Positions 24,860 through 32,752 are shown, counted from the first letter of the stretch. The stretch is DNA of 35,925 nt from JALELF01 sp964473455 (GCA_964473455.1 CAYYQX010000006.1:1-35925), one strand, 5' to 3'. Made by a program: numbers and translations. The notes: generated by a model not told the origin, from the sequence alone.

Positions 24860-25765
24860 TCATATTTTAAGGTGTTTTCTAACCGCTCTATATGACCCTA
24901 CCATACCAACAAGTATTCCAATTCCAAGCAAAACCAAAGATACAAAATAAATAAACGGAACAGCCTCAATGAACTTAATAAAAGGTGAAATTATCTTACC
25001 ACTTAAGTTATCATAAAGAGCTCTATAACCATATATTGTAACCACAATTGGAATAATAGAACCCATAATACCCAAAAACATGCCTTCAAAAATAAATGGT
25101 ATTTTTATGTTAATATTACTAGCCCCAACCAACCTCATAATTTCAATCTCTTTTTTCCTAGAAAAAATAGTTAATTTAATCGTATTAGAAATTAGAAATG
25201 CGGTTACTACAACTAAAGCTACCACTACACCAATACTAACTTTTTTAATATAGTCAAACACCTTTATTAATTGTTCAACCATACCTTCGCCATATTTTAC
25301 AATATTAACGCCTTCAATATTCTTAATATTTTCAGCAACTAAATGAATCTCATTTATATCAGTCACCTTTACTTGAAAAGTAGCCTGAATTGGACTATCT
25401 TCTTCAGTATAATTACTTAAAATATTTTTTAATGACTCAGACGATGCCATCATTTCATTAGCAATATCTATCTTTGATTTATAAACATATGATTCAATAT
25501 ATTCTAACTTATTAATTTCTTCTTCAACAGCGTATCTTTCTGCAGCAGTAATATCAACATCCAAGAACGCTACAATTGTAACGTCTTTTTCAACTAGCTC
25601 AACAAAGTTATTAACATTGTAAGTTAGAATTATTGATATTGAAACAACTATTAAAGTTATTGTTATACAAGAAATAGATGCTAGGGAAAGAGAAAAATTC
25701 CTGAAAACACTTTTAAACGAATCACGTATGCTTCTACTTAATAATCTAAGTCCTTTCATGTACAT
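24860..25765 (-). CDS. ftsX: Cell division protein FtsX
   Basis: Membrane partner of FtsE; the complex activates cell-wall hydrolases at the septum. About 301 residues: first helix (about 25-50, SLASISCITITLIVVSISIIL), extracytoplasmic domain (about 55-175), then three helices with the conserved FSRKKEIEIMRLVGAS between the second and third. I start at the ATG at 25765 because AGAAAGGAACTT lies before it; the next ATG is only two codons on, and one at 25804 would overlap FtsE by 59 bases. The start overlaps the ftsE stop by 20 bases. Confidence 0.92.
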   Translation of the reverse strand: MYMKGLRLLSRSIRDSFKSVFRNFSLSLASISCITITLIVVSISIILTYNVNNFVELVEKDVTIVAFLDVDITAAERYAVEEEINKLEYIESYVYKSKIDIANEMMASSESLKNILSNYTEEDSPIQATFQVKVTDINEIHLVAENIKNIEGVNIVKYGEGMVEQLIKVFDYIKKVSIGVVVALVVVTAFLISNTIKLTIFSRKKEIEIMRLVGASNINIKIPFIFEGMFLGIMGSIIPIVVTIYGYRALYDNLSGKIISPFIKFIEAVPFIYFVSLVLLGIGILVGMVGSYRAVRKHLKI

Positions 25766-26441
25766 AAGTTCCTTTCTCATAGTCTTTAAGTATTCTGCCA
25801 GCATCTAACAAAATTACTCTCTTTTTCATTCTTTCAACTATGTCTGTATTATGGGTAACCATGATAATAGTAGTTCCTAAATTATTAATTTCTTCTAAAA
25901 CTTTCATAATTTCCATACTAGTTACTTCATCTAAATTTCCTGTTGGCTCATCACATATTAAAAGTTTAGGCCCGGTTACCATAGCTCTAGCTATTGCAAC
26001 TCTTTGCATCTCACCACCAGATAATTGACTAGGATAACTTTTTGCTTTGTTTTTTAAGCCAACTAAATCTAATACTTTCGTAACTTTACTATAAATGTCT
26101 TCTTTTGCTTCACCTAAAACTTCAAGCGCAAAAGCAACATTTTCGTATACTGTTAATTTACTAAGAAGCTTGTAGTCTTGAAAAACAACCCCAAGCTTTC
26201 TCCTTAACTTATAAACTCTTCTATTAGGTAACTTTGCAACATCTATTCCACCAATATAAATCTTTCCATCAGTTGGTTTTTCTTCTCTATATAACATTTT
26301 AATTAGAGTAGACTTCCCACAACCTGTTGAGCCTATAATAAAAACAAACTCACCTTTTTCAATGGTCAAATCCAAATTATAAATGGCTGTTACACCAGTT
26401 TTATATTGTTTTTTAACATCTTTTATTTTAATAAGATCCAT
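25746..26441 (-). CDS. ftsE: Cell division ATPase FtsE
   Basis: ABC-type ATPase of the FtsEX pair, at the cytoplasmic face of the membrane. 231 residues: Walker A GSTGCGKST, LSGGEMQRVAIARAMV signature, Walker B LLICDEPTGNLD, then TIIMVTHN (H-loop). Matches the short FtsE length. Starts 5 bases after the yitT stop and overlaps ftsX, in an operon with prfB and yitT, an arrangement close to that in Bacillota where prfB, ftsE and ftsX are often neighbours. Confidence 0.95.
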   Translation of the reverse strand: MDLIKIKDVKKQYKTGVTAIYNLDLTIEKGEFVFIIGSTGCGKSTLIKMLYREEKPTDGKIYIGGIDVAKLPNRRVYKLRRKLGVVFQDYKLLSKLTVYENVAFALEVLGEAKEDIYSKVTKVLDLVGLKNKAKSYPSQLSGGEMQRVAIARAMVTGPKLLICDEPTGNLDEVTSMEIMKVLEEINNLGTTIIMVTHNTDIVERMKKRVILLDAGRILKDYEKGTYVHERT

Positions 26442-26446
26442 TTTGC

Positions 26447-27313
26447 CTACTTTCCACCAGATACTTCATAAGCGTCTGCTACAACAAAGAACGCCTTTTC
26501 ATCTAATCTTGCTATTTCACTTTTTACTTTGTGATATTCCCTGGTTGGAATAATACACATTAAAACTTTTACTCTGTTTCCTGTATATCCTCCGGATGCA
26601 TCAAGCACAGTAACATTATGCCCAAGCTCATGTATTAAATATTTTTTAACACTTGTTTCATTCTGCGTTATTATATAAAACGATTTTGACTGAGAAATTC
26701 CAATTACTACTTTATCCGTTAACACACTTAATATATAAAGAGAAATTAGAGAATACATAAATGAAGATATCCCAAACACAAAAATTCCTGCCGTTACGAT
26801 AACTCCATCTGTAAAAAACATTGAGTTGCCAAGAGACATATGAAAGTATTTAGAAACAATCTGATTTAAAATGTCTGTTCCGCCTGTAGTAAACCCAGAT
26901 TTAAATATTAAACCAATTCCAAGGCCAGTTAATACTGCTCCAAATAAAACTACTACTATTAGTTCTGTATTGGCTATATCAACATACTTAGTAAGTGGTA
27001 GTGTTAATTGGACAAAAAGAGGGTAAAGCAAAGAGCCTATAATGGAGTTCTTTGTTTTTTTAAAGCCTAATAAAATAAAACTTAGTAACAACAATAAAAC
27101 TGAGCCAACTAATATTGTTAAAGATGGGGTTATATTAAAAAGATTTTTAAAAATAACGCCAAGTCCAGATACACCATAAACAATATTACTAGGCAAGACA
27201 AATAAGTTAAATGCGATTGCGACGATTAAAACACCTAACACAAACGTTAGATATCTTAATAATTTTTGATCCCTAGTTTCTGTTTCTATTTTTTCTTTTC
27301 TTTTAAATATCAT
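26447..27313 (-). CDS. YitT-family membrane protein
   Basis: 288 residues with five membrane helices (about 22-48, 58-85, 86-110, 118-145, 160-195) and a C-terminal cytosolic DUF2179 domain (about 205-285, RVKVLMCIIPTREYHKVKSEIARLDEKAFFVVADAYEVSGG). The first helix region (FNLFVLPSNIVYGVSGLGVIFKNLF) is typical of YitT. Function in the cell is not established. The ATG overlaps the prfB stop by four bases (ATGA), implying coupling. Confidence 0.9.
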   Translation of the reverse strand: MIFKRKEKIETETRDQKLLRYLTFVLGVLIVAIAFNLFVLPSNIVYGVSGLGVIFKNLFNITPSLTILVGSVLLLLLSFILLGFKKTKNSIIGSLLYPLFVQLTLPLTKYVDIANTELIVVVLFGAVLTGLGIGLIFKSGFTTGGTDILNQIVSKYFHMSLGNSMFFTDGVIVTAGIFVFGISSFMYSLISLYILSVLTDKVVIGISQSKSFYIITQNETSVKKYLIHELGHNVTVLDASGGYTGNRVKVLMCIIPTREYHKVKSEIARLDEKAFFVVADAYEVSGGK

Positions 27314-28405
27314 TTTTTCACCTTCAAATTATCGTTTATAAAATCATCTATTTCCCCGTCTAAAACCTTATCGACATTACTCTTTTCTGTACCTGTTCTG
27401 TGATCTTTGACAAGTGTATATGGGCACATTGTATATGTTCTTATTTGTGAACCAAAATCTATACCCATTTGGTCTTTTTTTGTATCATTTAATTTATCAC
27501 TTCTTTTTTGAAGTTCAAGTTGATATAACTTGTTTTTTAAAACTTCTAGCGCTCTTTCTTTGTTTTGAATTTGGCTTCTTTCGTTTTGGCAAGTTACGAC
27601 TATTTTTGTTGGCAAATGGGTTATTCTAACAGCAGAATCTGTTGTATTAACTCCTTGCCCTCCACACCCACTACTTCTGTATACGTCTATTTTAAGATCT
27701 TTTTCTTCAACTGTAATCTGTACTTTTTCTTCAAACAAAGGCGTTACTTGAACAGCCGCAAAAGATGTATGCCTTCTGCCTCCTGAATCAAACGGAGAAA
27801 TTCTAATTAGTCGATGCACTCCTGCTTCGTTTTTTAAATATCCATAGCTGTTTTGGCCATTTACTATCATAGTAAAACTTTTAATGCCGGCTTCTTCTCC
27901 TGCTGTTTCGTCTATTATCTCAAATTTAAAACCTCTTTTTTCACACCATCTTAAGTACATTCTTTTAAGCATATCAGCCCAATCTTGGCTTTCTGTTCCG
28001 CCTGCTCCCGGATGGATTTCCAGAATACAATTTAATGAATCATACTCTTCATTTAATAATGTTGTTAATTCTAATGTCTCTATTTCTTTAAAAATGATTT
28101 GATAATCTTTTTCAATAATCTCTTTTAATTCAGAATCAAAACTTTCTTTTAACATCAACAGCATTTGCATATTATTTGTTATTTTGTCTTTTAACATCGT
28201 AACATGAGCTAAGGTGTCTTTTAAATTAGCTAGTTGTTTTGAAACACTGTTACTATTTTCGCTTTGCCAAAAATTTGATTCGTTCATTTGATTTTCTATT
28301 TCTTTAATCTTTTTTACATAACTATCTAATTCAAAGTAACCTCCAAAGTTCGTTTACTTTATTTAAACTATTAGTATATAGATTTATAAGTTCGTTTATT
28401 TCCAA
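27310..28405 (-). CDS. prfB: Peptide chain release factor 2, with +1 programmed frameshift
   Basis: Ends translation at UGA and UAA codons. The stop-codon reading tripeptide SPF is visible (RISPFDSGG), the catalytic GGQGVN motif too. The gene is in two frames: a 24-codon leader starting with TTG at 28405 (after AGGTGAT at 28411-28417) reads to CTT-TGA at 28331-28336. A GGAGG at 28340-28344, three bases before CTT, is the internal stimulator. Shifting +1 skips T28333 and continues in the long frame to 27310, giving 364 residues, the usual RF2 length (the leader continues MEINELINLYTN... and then ELDSYVKKIKEI). When RF2 is scarce the UGA is not read and the shift gives more RF2. Confidence 0.95.
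28330..28345 (-). promoter_or_regulatory. Programmed +1 frameshift site of prfB
   Basis: On the minus strand: GGAGG-TTA-CTT-TGA-A. The order, the three-base spacer and CUU before UGA equal the conserved RF2 site, which in E. coli reads AGGGGG-UAU-CUU-UGA-C. It senses RF2 level through the UGA in the zero frame. Confidence 0.93.
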
Positions 28406-28424
28406 TTCTATCACCTATTTTTAA

Positions 28425-28433
28425 TTATAACAC
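28425..28433 (-). promoter_or_regulatory. Probable extended -10 promoter of prfB operon
   Basis: TGTTATAAT (28425-28433) on the minus strand, 20 bases before the TTG start. It is followed 10 bases later by the AGGTGAT ribosome site. No convincing -35; the -35 position falls into the csp terminator. Confidence 0.5.
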
Positions 28434-28441
28434 CACAGCAT

Positions 28442-28467
28442 AAAAAAAACTAGTATCTTACTAGTTT
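28442..28467 (-). terminator. Intrinsic terminator of the cold-shock gene
   Basis: AAACTAGTA pairs with TACTAGTTT (28459-28467 and 28447-28455), three-base loop, T run after it on the minus strand. Nine perfect pairs; overlaps the csp stop. Confidence 0.85.
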
Positions 28468-28669
28468 AAATGTCTACTTCTAAAACATTCTTTGCCTGCA
28501 ATCCTTTGCCGGTATTTACGACAGTAAAGTTTACTTTTTGCCCATTATATAAAGTTTTAAAACCATCAAAAATAATTTCAGAATAATGAACAAAAACGTC
28601 TTCATTATCTTTGTTTTTAATAAAGCCATATCCTTTAGCTTCATCAAACCACTTAACTAATCCCTGCAT
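28466..28669 (-). CDS. Cold-shock domain protein
   Basis: 67-residue OB-fold RNA/ssDNA chaperone of the CspA/CspB family. RNP1 KGYGFIKNK and RNP2 VFVHYSEI are both intact. The family's usual glycine-rich turn and size are kept. The ATG has AAGGAGGATTT before it. About 85 bases upstream lies a TATAAT (28756-28761 on the minus strand) that could give a long 5' leader, a common feature of cold-induced csp genes. Monocistronic. Many csp paralogues normally occur; gene letter not assigned. Confidence 0.95.
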   Translation of the reverse strand: MQGLVKWFDEAKGYGFIKNKDNEDVFVHYSEIIFDGFKTLYNGQKVNFTVVNTGKGLQAKNVLEVDI

Positions 28670-28771
28670 AAATCCTCCTTCTAAAATTAAATTTACTATA
28701 ATTTTTTATTTTTTTTGCGTTTTTTGTATTAAAAGGCTTTTCACAAGTTTAAAAATTATAAAGGTTACTCC

Positions 28772-28802
28772 ACCGTTAACTTTTTAAAACTTCATTGTTC
28801 TT
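28772..28802 (+). promoter_or_regulatory. Candidate AgrA (LytTR) direct-repeat site upstream of agrB
   Basis: ACCGTTAAC (28772-28780) and ATTGTTCTT (28794-28802) lie with GTT in the same register, 22 bases apart, so one helical face apart twice. LytTR regulators bind 9-bp direct repeats (consensus-like AC-N-GTT-N-AG) separated by 12-13 bases, here 13. The site ends 12 bases before the -35 box of agrB. Repeat 1 fits well, repeat 2 loosely. Confidence 0.35.
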
Positions 28803-28813
28803 TTCTTTTTGTT

Positions 28814-28842
28814 TTGAACTAAAATCGATTTGCTTAAGTAAT
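28814..28842 (+). promoter_or_regulatory. Candidate agrBD promoter
   Basis: TTGAAC (28814-28819), 17 bases, AGTAAT (28837-28842), 29 bases before the agrB ATG. A weak -10 agrees with a promoter that needs an activator such as AgrA. Confidence 0.4.
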
Positions 28843-28870
28843 AAAGTTGTAAAGTTCTCTTGGTGATTAT

Positions 28871-29473
28871 ATGAGGAAGAAAATTGTCGGCTTAATTATC
28901 AAAAAATTCATAAACTATAAACAAGAAGATTTAGAAATAATCAGATATGGTTTAGAATCTCTTTATATTTTTATATCCAAAACTTTCTTCATTTTTCTAT
29001 TAGCTTACATTTTCAAAACAGTAAAAGAAACCATTATTTTCTCTTTATTATACGGATTAATTAGAGCTCCATCTTTTGGACTGCACGCGACTAAAAGCAT
29101 ATATTGTTTTTTAAGTTCGACAATAATTTTTATAGTTATTCCTTACTTGTTGACATTGTTTGATATCGCGTTTATTTTTAGACTAATATTAAGCATATTA
29201 AGCCTAATAATCTTTATTAAAAGAGCGCCGGCTGATACTAAGGAAAAACCAATCATCAATAAAAAAAGAAGGCTCATTTATAAAATCACATCTGTTACTA
29301 TTGCCTTTCTTTTAATTATAGCTTCTTTATTTATAAAAAATGTTTTTCTTCATAATGCTTTAGTTATCAGTTTACTTATTCAAAGTTTATTAATATCTAA
29401 AACAGTTTATAAAATATTTAAACTTCCCTATGACAATTATAAGAGATGGAAAGGAGGTGATTTTTGTGCTTAA
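28871..29473 (+). CDS. agrB: AgrB-type peptide-processing membrane protease
   Basis: Membrane cysteine endopeptidase that trims the AgrD precursor at its C-terminus and forms the thiolactone ring. 200 residues: helices throughout, with the catalytic pair His and Cys in RAPSFGLHATKSIYCF (H in GLHAT, C seven residues later, spacing as in S. aureus AgrB H77/C84), and the conserved RAPADTKEKPI (usual YAPADTxNKPL). ATG after TTGGTGAT. The last eight bases overlap agrD. Convergent to agrAC on the other strand. Confidence 0.93.
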   Translation: MRKKIVGLIIKKFINYKQEDLEIIRYGLESLYIFISKTFFIFLLAYIFKTVKETIIFSLLYGLIRAPSFGLHATKSIYCFLSSTIIFIVIPYLLTLFDIAFIFRLILSILSLIIFIKRAPADTKEKPIINKKRRLIYKITSVTIAFLLIIASLFIKNVFLHNALVISLLIQSLLISKTVYKIFKLPYDNYKRWKGGDFCA

Positions 29474-29576
29474 AATGTTGGCGGCTTTGGCAACTATTGT
29501 TGCTGGAGCTAATTCTTCTGCTTGCGTAGTCTTTTGGCTAGATGAACCAAGTTGCCCAAAATCCTTAATAAAGTAA
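29466..29576 (+). CDS. agrD: AgrD autoinducing peptide precursor
   Basis: 36 codons from GTG 29466 to TAA 29576, inside which I read an amphipathic N-terminal leader (MLKMLAALATIVAGANSS), then the signal region A-C-V-V-F-W-L and the acidic C-terminal recognition tail DEPSCPKSLIK. This tail matches AgrD tails (DEPxxPKxL; S. aureus DEVEVPKEL). Very strong ribosome site AGGAGGTGA five bases before, and eight bases of overlap with agrB. Cleavage before the tail predicts a ring from Cys20 to Leu25 (six residues, CVVFWL); cleaving after Trp24 would leave five. A second cysteine lies in the tail, which should be removed. Confidence 0.88.
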   Translation: MLKMLAALATIVAGANSSACVVFWLDEPSCPKSLIK

Positions 29577-29604
29577 AAATGTAGGAAACCATCCTACATT
29601 TTTA
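29575..29604. terminator. Bidirectional terminator between agrBD and agrAC
   Basis: AAAAATGTAGGA pairs with TCCTACATTTTT (29575-29586 and 29592-29603), loop of five, 12 perfect pairs with T and A tails on both sides. Ends both convergent transcripts; the agrC stop is in the stem. Confidence 0.88.
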
Positions 29605-30859
29605 TTTTAATTTCTTGAATAAATATTTCTCCATTTATTTTAGTATCGTTTATTATCTTTTTATCGCTATTTATTATGTCTTTAGCAATAGAAAGACCAA
29701 ATCCTCTGTTTTTGCCTTTAGAAGAAAACCCTTCTTTTTTAATTTTAGAAAAATCTATTTTACCAGAAAAGTTGTTAGAAACTTCAAATATAATATGCTC
29801 TTTTTCGTTGCAAATAGTTATATTTATTTTCTTTGTTGCCTCTTTTTTTACTGCATCAATCGCATTGTCTAAAAATATATTTAAAAGCTTATAAATTTTT
29901 ATTTTTAATTTGTCTGGCAACAAATTATATTTTTGCCAATCTACTTTTAAACTCTCGATATAATAATTGATTTGTAATTTTTCCATTTCCAACAATTTAT
30001 AGTATAATATTCCTCTTAAATCTTTAATTGGAATTGTATCCAAAGCATTAAACTTATAATTTTTTTCGTTTGACGATAGTTCATCTATATAATTAAGCAA
30101 CTTTTTGCTTTCTTTTTTGGCCATACATCTTATTATCATTAAATTGTTTTTGAATTCATGAGCAGCCTTTCTCTCTCTAACATATAAAGTTTCATATTCT
30201 TTTAAACAACCTAAAACCGTATTATATTCTTCGTTTAGAGTATTATAGTTGTCTTTTTCTTTTAGTAATCTAAGACCAACATATAAATAAAAACCAATTA
30301 GTAAACAACACAAGATCGCACTATATTTGACCTCTATATTAAAATAAACATAGTATAAATGAATTACTAATACTAAAAGAAGTGTTGCTAGAAAGAAGTA
30401 TAATGACCATCTTGATTTTGACCAATTTAAATTGATTATTTTTCGTGCTAGGTCTTTTATTTTATTCAAATATGAAGATCCAACATACAATGCAGCAATA
30501 AACAGGTTGGTTATTAAATTGCCAAAAATCATATCTGTTTTTAATAAGCTTGTTATTAATATTGCACATATTATTTCGCAAATAAGCAATAATGCCAGAT
30601 TACAAAAAGAGGTTAAAATGGCTTTATATATTGATATTTTAAAAGTCTTATATATAACAAAAATTAGGATTAAAAAAGTAAAGATTATTTTTATAAAGTT
30701 TATTTCTAAAATATACGAAGCAAAAAAATAAAGCGCCAAAACGGACATCCATAGTAACTTCTTTTTTTCTATTCTCACATCTATAAATTTACTGGCAACA
30801 AAGATGATTGAAAAACTTAAAATAATACTAGAGATAAAAACTTCTACAAATTTAATCAC
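29594..30859 (-). CDS. agrC: AgrC-type sensor histidine kinase
   Basis: Receptor kinase for the peptide signal. 421 residues: five to seven N-terminal membrane helices (about 1-205), then the dimerisation helix with the phospho-acceptor His in AAHEFKNNLMII, and a GHKL ATPase domain with the N box FLDNAIDAV and the G box SSKGKNRGFGLSIAKDI. This plan matches AgrC (SPOB-type HPK10). It begins with GTG at 30859, one base after the agrA stop, with AAAGGA ribosome site. Here the order is agrA then agrC, unlike classical agrBDCA. Confidence 0.9.
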   Translation of the reverse strand: MIKFVEVFISSIILSFSIIFVASKFIDVRIEKKKLLWMSVLALYFFASYILEINFIKIIFTFLILIFVIYKTFKISIYKAILTSFCNLALLLICEIICAILITSLLKTDMIFGNLITNLFIAALYVGSSYLNKIKDLARKIINLNWSKSRWSLYFFLATLLLVLVIHLYYVYFNIEVKYSAILCCLLIGFYLYVGLRLLKEKDNYNTLNEEYNTVLGCLKEYETLYVRERKAAHEFKNNLMIIRCMAKKESKKLLNYIDELSSNEKNYKFNALDTIPIKDLRGILYYKLLEMEKLQINYYIESLKVDWQKYNLLPDKLKIKIYKLLNIFLDNAIDAVKKEATKKINITICNEKEHIIFEVSNNFSGKIDFSKIKKEGFSSKGKNRGFGLSIAKDIINSDKKIINDTKINGEIFIQEIKIKM

Positions 30860-30860
30860 T

Positions 30861-31556
30861 TTAAATTCCTTTCTTATACTTGTTTGATAGCAAATTTATC
30901 TTTACTTTTTCAAAAAAGATGATATTTTTTCTTTTATCAATTTTTATTACTTTGTCCATATTAACAATACAAGCTCTGTGAGTTTGAATAAATCTAGCAT
31001 CTAGCCCTATCATTATCTCTTTTAAGCTTTTATTTACTTTAAATTGAGTATAATTGGTTACTATTATTGTCTTTCTACTTACTGTATCTGTTGTTACGTA
31101 TAAAATATCTGTTAGTGGGATTGTGTATACTACACCACCTTCTTCAAATCTTATAGCCTGTTTCAAATTTGTCATTTTTAGTGAGTCATTTATTGTTTGA
31201 ATTAGCCTTTTTTTCATATCATCAAATTTACAAATAAAAGATAAAAACATTATTCGCTCTTTAAGAAGCAAGTTACCAATTTCATTATGGCTTGTAATAA
31301 AATTTATGACACTATCAACATCATTTTTTCTAATTTGCCTTGCAATATCAATTCCAGAAGATGATGGGGTTTCAACATCTAACATATAAATTTTGTTGGG
31401 CAAATTTTCTCTTACAATTTTTTCAAAGTCTTGATTGTAATCAAAATATATATATTTTTGATAAGCATAGTTATTTTTAATCATTATTTTATCAATAATA
31501 TTACAAATTTTTTCATTCCACTTTTTATTATCTTCACAAATTATAAAGTTTACCAT
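30861..31556 (-). CDS. agrA: AgrA-type LytTR response regulator
   Basis: Activator that binds DNA via a C-terminal LytTR domain. 231 residues: receiver (1-125) with acidic pocket CEDN, phospho-Asp in MLDVETPSSSG, and LytTR domain (about 135-230, with FIQTHRACIVNMDKVIKID, typical of LytTR). ATG after AATAGGAGAAG. It lies 15 bases after the rpsR terminator with only a TATAAT (31567-31572) and no clear -35, so part of its transcription could be readthrough from rpsF-ssb-rpsR. Confidence 0.9.
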   Translation of the reverse strand: MVNFIICEDNKKWNEKICNIIDKIMIKNNYAYQKYIYFDYNQDFEKIVRENLPNKIYMLDVETPSSSGIDIARQIRKNDVDSVINFITSHNEIGNLLLKERIMFLSFICKFDDMKKRLIQTINDSLKMTNLKQAIRFEEGGVVYTIPLTDILYVTTDTVSRKTIIVTNYTQFKVNKSLKEIMIGLDARFIQTHRACIVNMDKVIKIDKRKNIIFFEKVKINLLSNKYKKGI

Positions 31557-31571
31557 TTCTTCTCCTATTAT

Positions 31572-31601
31572 AAAAAAAGTAGGTGTTTTTTTACTACCTA
31601 C
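31572..31601 (-). terminator. Intrinsic terminator of rpsF-ssb-rpsR
   Basis: GTAGGT and ACCTAC (31596-31601 with 31579-31584 on the minus strand) with an 11-base loop and seven T after it, over the rpsR stop. Loop size suggests partial readthrough into agrAC. Confidence 0.6.
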
Positions 31602-31816
31602 CTTGTATATGGAATTAAAGCCATAAAGCGTGCTTTTTTTATTTCTCTTGCTACTACTCTTTGGTGTTTAGCACAAGTCCCTGTCATTTTCCTTGGCAGC
31701 ATTTTCTTACTGTCATTACTTATGTAGTGCCTAATTGTTTCTACATCTTTATATTCAAACGGTTTACCAGCACATAGTTGGCAAACTTTTTTCTTTTTTT
31801 TATAAAATTCAGCCAT
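31598..31816 (-). CDS. rpsR: 30S ribosomal protein S18
   Basis: 72 residues. Small-subunit protein that pairs with S6 next to the platform. Sequence pieces KKVCQLC, DVETIRHYI, PRKMTGTCAKHQRVVAREIKKARFMALIPYT are typical. The cysteines C12, C15 and C48 with H51 follow the zinc-binding (C+) form of S18. ATG behind AATAGGAGA, eight bases after ssb stop; last gene of the operon. Confidence 0.97.
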   Translation of the reverse strand: MAEFYKKKKKVCQLCAGKPFEYKDVETIRHYISNDSKKMLPRKMTGTCAKHQRVVAREIKKARFMALIPYTR

Positions 31817-31824
31817 TTTCTCTC

Positions 31825-32277
31825 CTATTCTAAAAAATTATCGTCTATAGTTACTTCTTCACCATATTCAGCAAAAGGGTTCTCTTCTTCAAGATTTACA
31901 CTTTTTGCGTTGTTTTGATAATCATATGGGGTTGTAGTATCACTCTTATTTTGACCTTGCGATTTTGAGTCTAAAAACTCTACATTATCTGCAACAACAT
32001 CTGTTGTATATTTTTTATTTCCATCTTTATCGTCAAAACTTCCTGTTTGAATTCTACCTTCAACAGAAACTTTACTTCCTTTATCAAGGTAATTACAAAT
32101 GTTTTCAGCTTGTTTTCTCCAAGCAATAACATTAATAAAGTCAGCTTCTCTTTGACCTTGACTATTCGTAAAATTTCTATTAACAGCAACAGAAAATCTC
32201 GTATATGGTAAATTAGAACCAGTATATCTTAATTCTGGTTTTGTTGTTAATCTTCCAATTAATAATACTTTATTCAT
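31825..32277 (-). CDS. ssb: Single-stranded DNA-binding protein
   Basis: 150-residue tetrameric OB-fold protein that covers ssDNA in replication and repair. The OB domain (1-105) starts MNKVLLIGRLTTKPELRYT and has FINVIAWRKQAENICNYLDKGSKVSVEGRIQTGSF. A flexible Q/N/S-rich linker follows, then an acidic tip reading TIDDNFLE. The usual tip is DDDIPF with Phe last; here Phe is the third-last residue and the last is Glu, which may change binding of partners. Starts within the rpsF end (ribosome site AGGAGG in rpsF). Confidence 0.96.
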   Translation of the reverse strand: MNKVLLIGRLTTKPELRYTGSNLPYTRFSVAVNRNFTNSQGQREADFINVIAWRKQAENICNYLDKGSKVSVEGRIQTGSFDDKDGNKKYTTDVVADNVEFLDSKSQGQNKSDTTTPYDYQNNAKSVNLEEENPFAEYGEEVTIDDNFLE

Positions 32278-32278
32278 A

Positions 32279-32578
32279 TTATTCCTCCGTTTTTTCTGTT
32301 TTTGTTATTAAATGACGAATAATATCATTATTGATTAATGCTAAACGGTCAAATTCTTTAATAGCTTTGTCATCTTTTGATTCAAGATTAAATACAAAAT
32401 AATATCCGCTTTTAAACTTCTTTATTTCGTAAGCTAGTTCTTTTTGGCCCATTTCATTGATATTAGTCATTTTTGCACCATTACTAGTTAGAACTTTTTC
32501 AAATTCTTTAGTGATTTTTTTGACTTCTTCCTCACCTAGTGTTGGATTAACAATGAACATAATTTCATAGTTTCTCAT
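32279..32578 (-). CDS. rpsF: 30S ribosomal protein S6
   Basis: 99-residue protein, platform partner of S18. MRNYEIMFIVNPTLGEEEV, MGQKELAYEIKKFKSGYYFVFNLESK and LALINNDIIRHLITKTE are conserved S6 pieces. ATG behind TAAGGAGGTGCAAAA. First gene of rpsF-ssb-rpsR; promoter and leader lie in a region split by an assembly gap. Confidence 0.97.
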   Translation of the reverse strand: MRNYEIMFIVNPTLGEEEVKKITKEFEKVLTSNGAKMTNINEMGQKELAYEIKKFKSGYYFVFNLESKDDKAIKEFDRLALINNDIIRHLITKTEKTEE

Positions 32579-32597
32579 TTTTGCACCTCCTTATGGT

Positions 32598-32652
32598 CTA
32601 TTCGGCTTTGTTAAAGCAAGGAGTAAATTAATACTCGGTATTGATTATAACA
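32598..32652 (-). promoter_or_regulatory. rpsF leader, candidate S6:S18 autoregulatory element (also left copy of 55-bp duplication)
   Basis: Two perfect 5-bp hairpins stand in the leader on the minus strand: GAGTA/TACTC (32621-32636) and GCTTT/AAAGC (32605-32617), each next to a CCG. The S6:S18 complex of many bacteria represses rpsF via a leader with a CCG in a bulge by a hairpin, so these fit that element in content; I could not verify the fold. The same 55 bases recur at 32753-32807. Confidence 0.45.
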
Positions 32653-32752
32653 NNNNNNNNNNNNNNNNNNNNNNNNNNNNNNNNNNNNNNNNNNNNNNNN
32701 NNNNNNNNNNNNNNNNNNNNNNNNNNNNNNNNNNNNNNNNNNNNNNNNNNNN
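32653..32752. other. Assembly gap of 100 N between two contigs with identical 55-bp ends
   Basis: Exactly 100 N. The 55 bases before it (32598-32652) and the 55 after it (32753-32807) are the same sequence. This is what results when two contigs overlapping by k-1 (k-mer 56) or k (55) bases are joined by a standard spacer. The real chromosome probably has a single copy and no gap. Confidence 0.85.
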
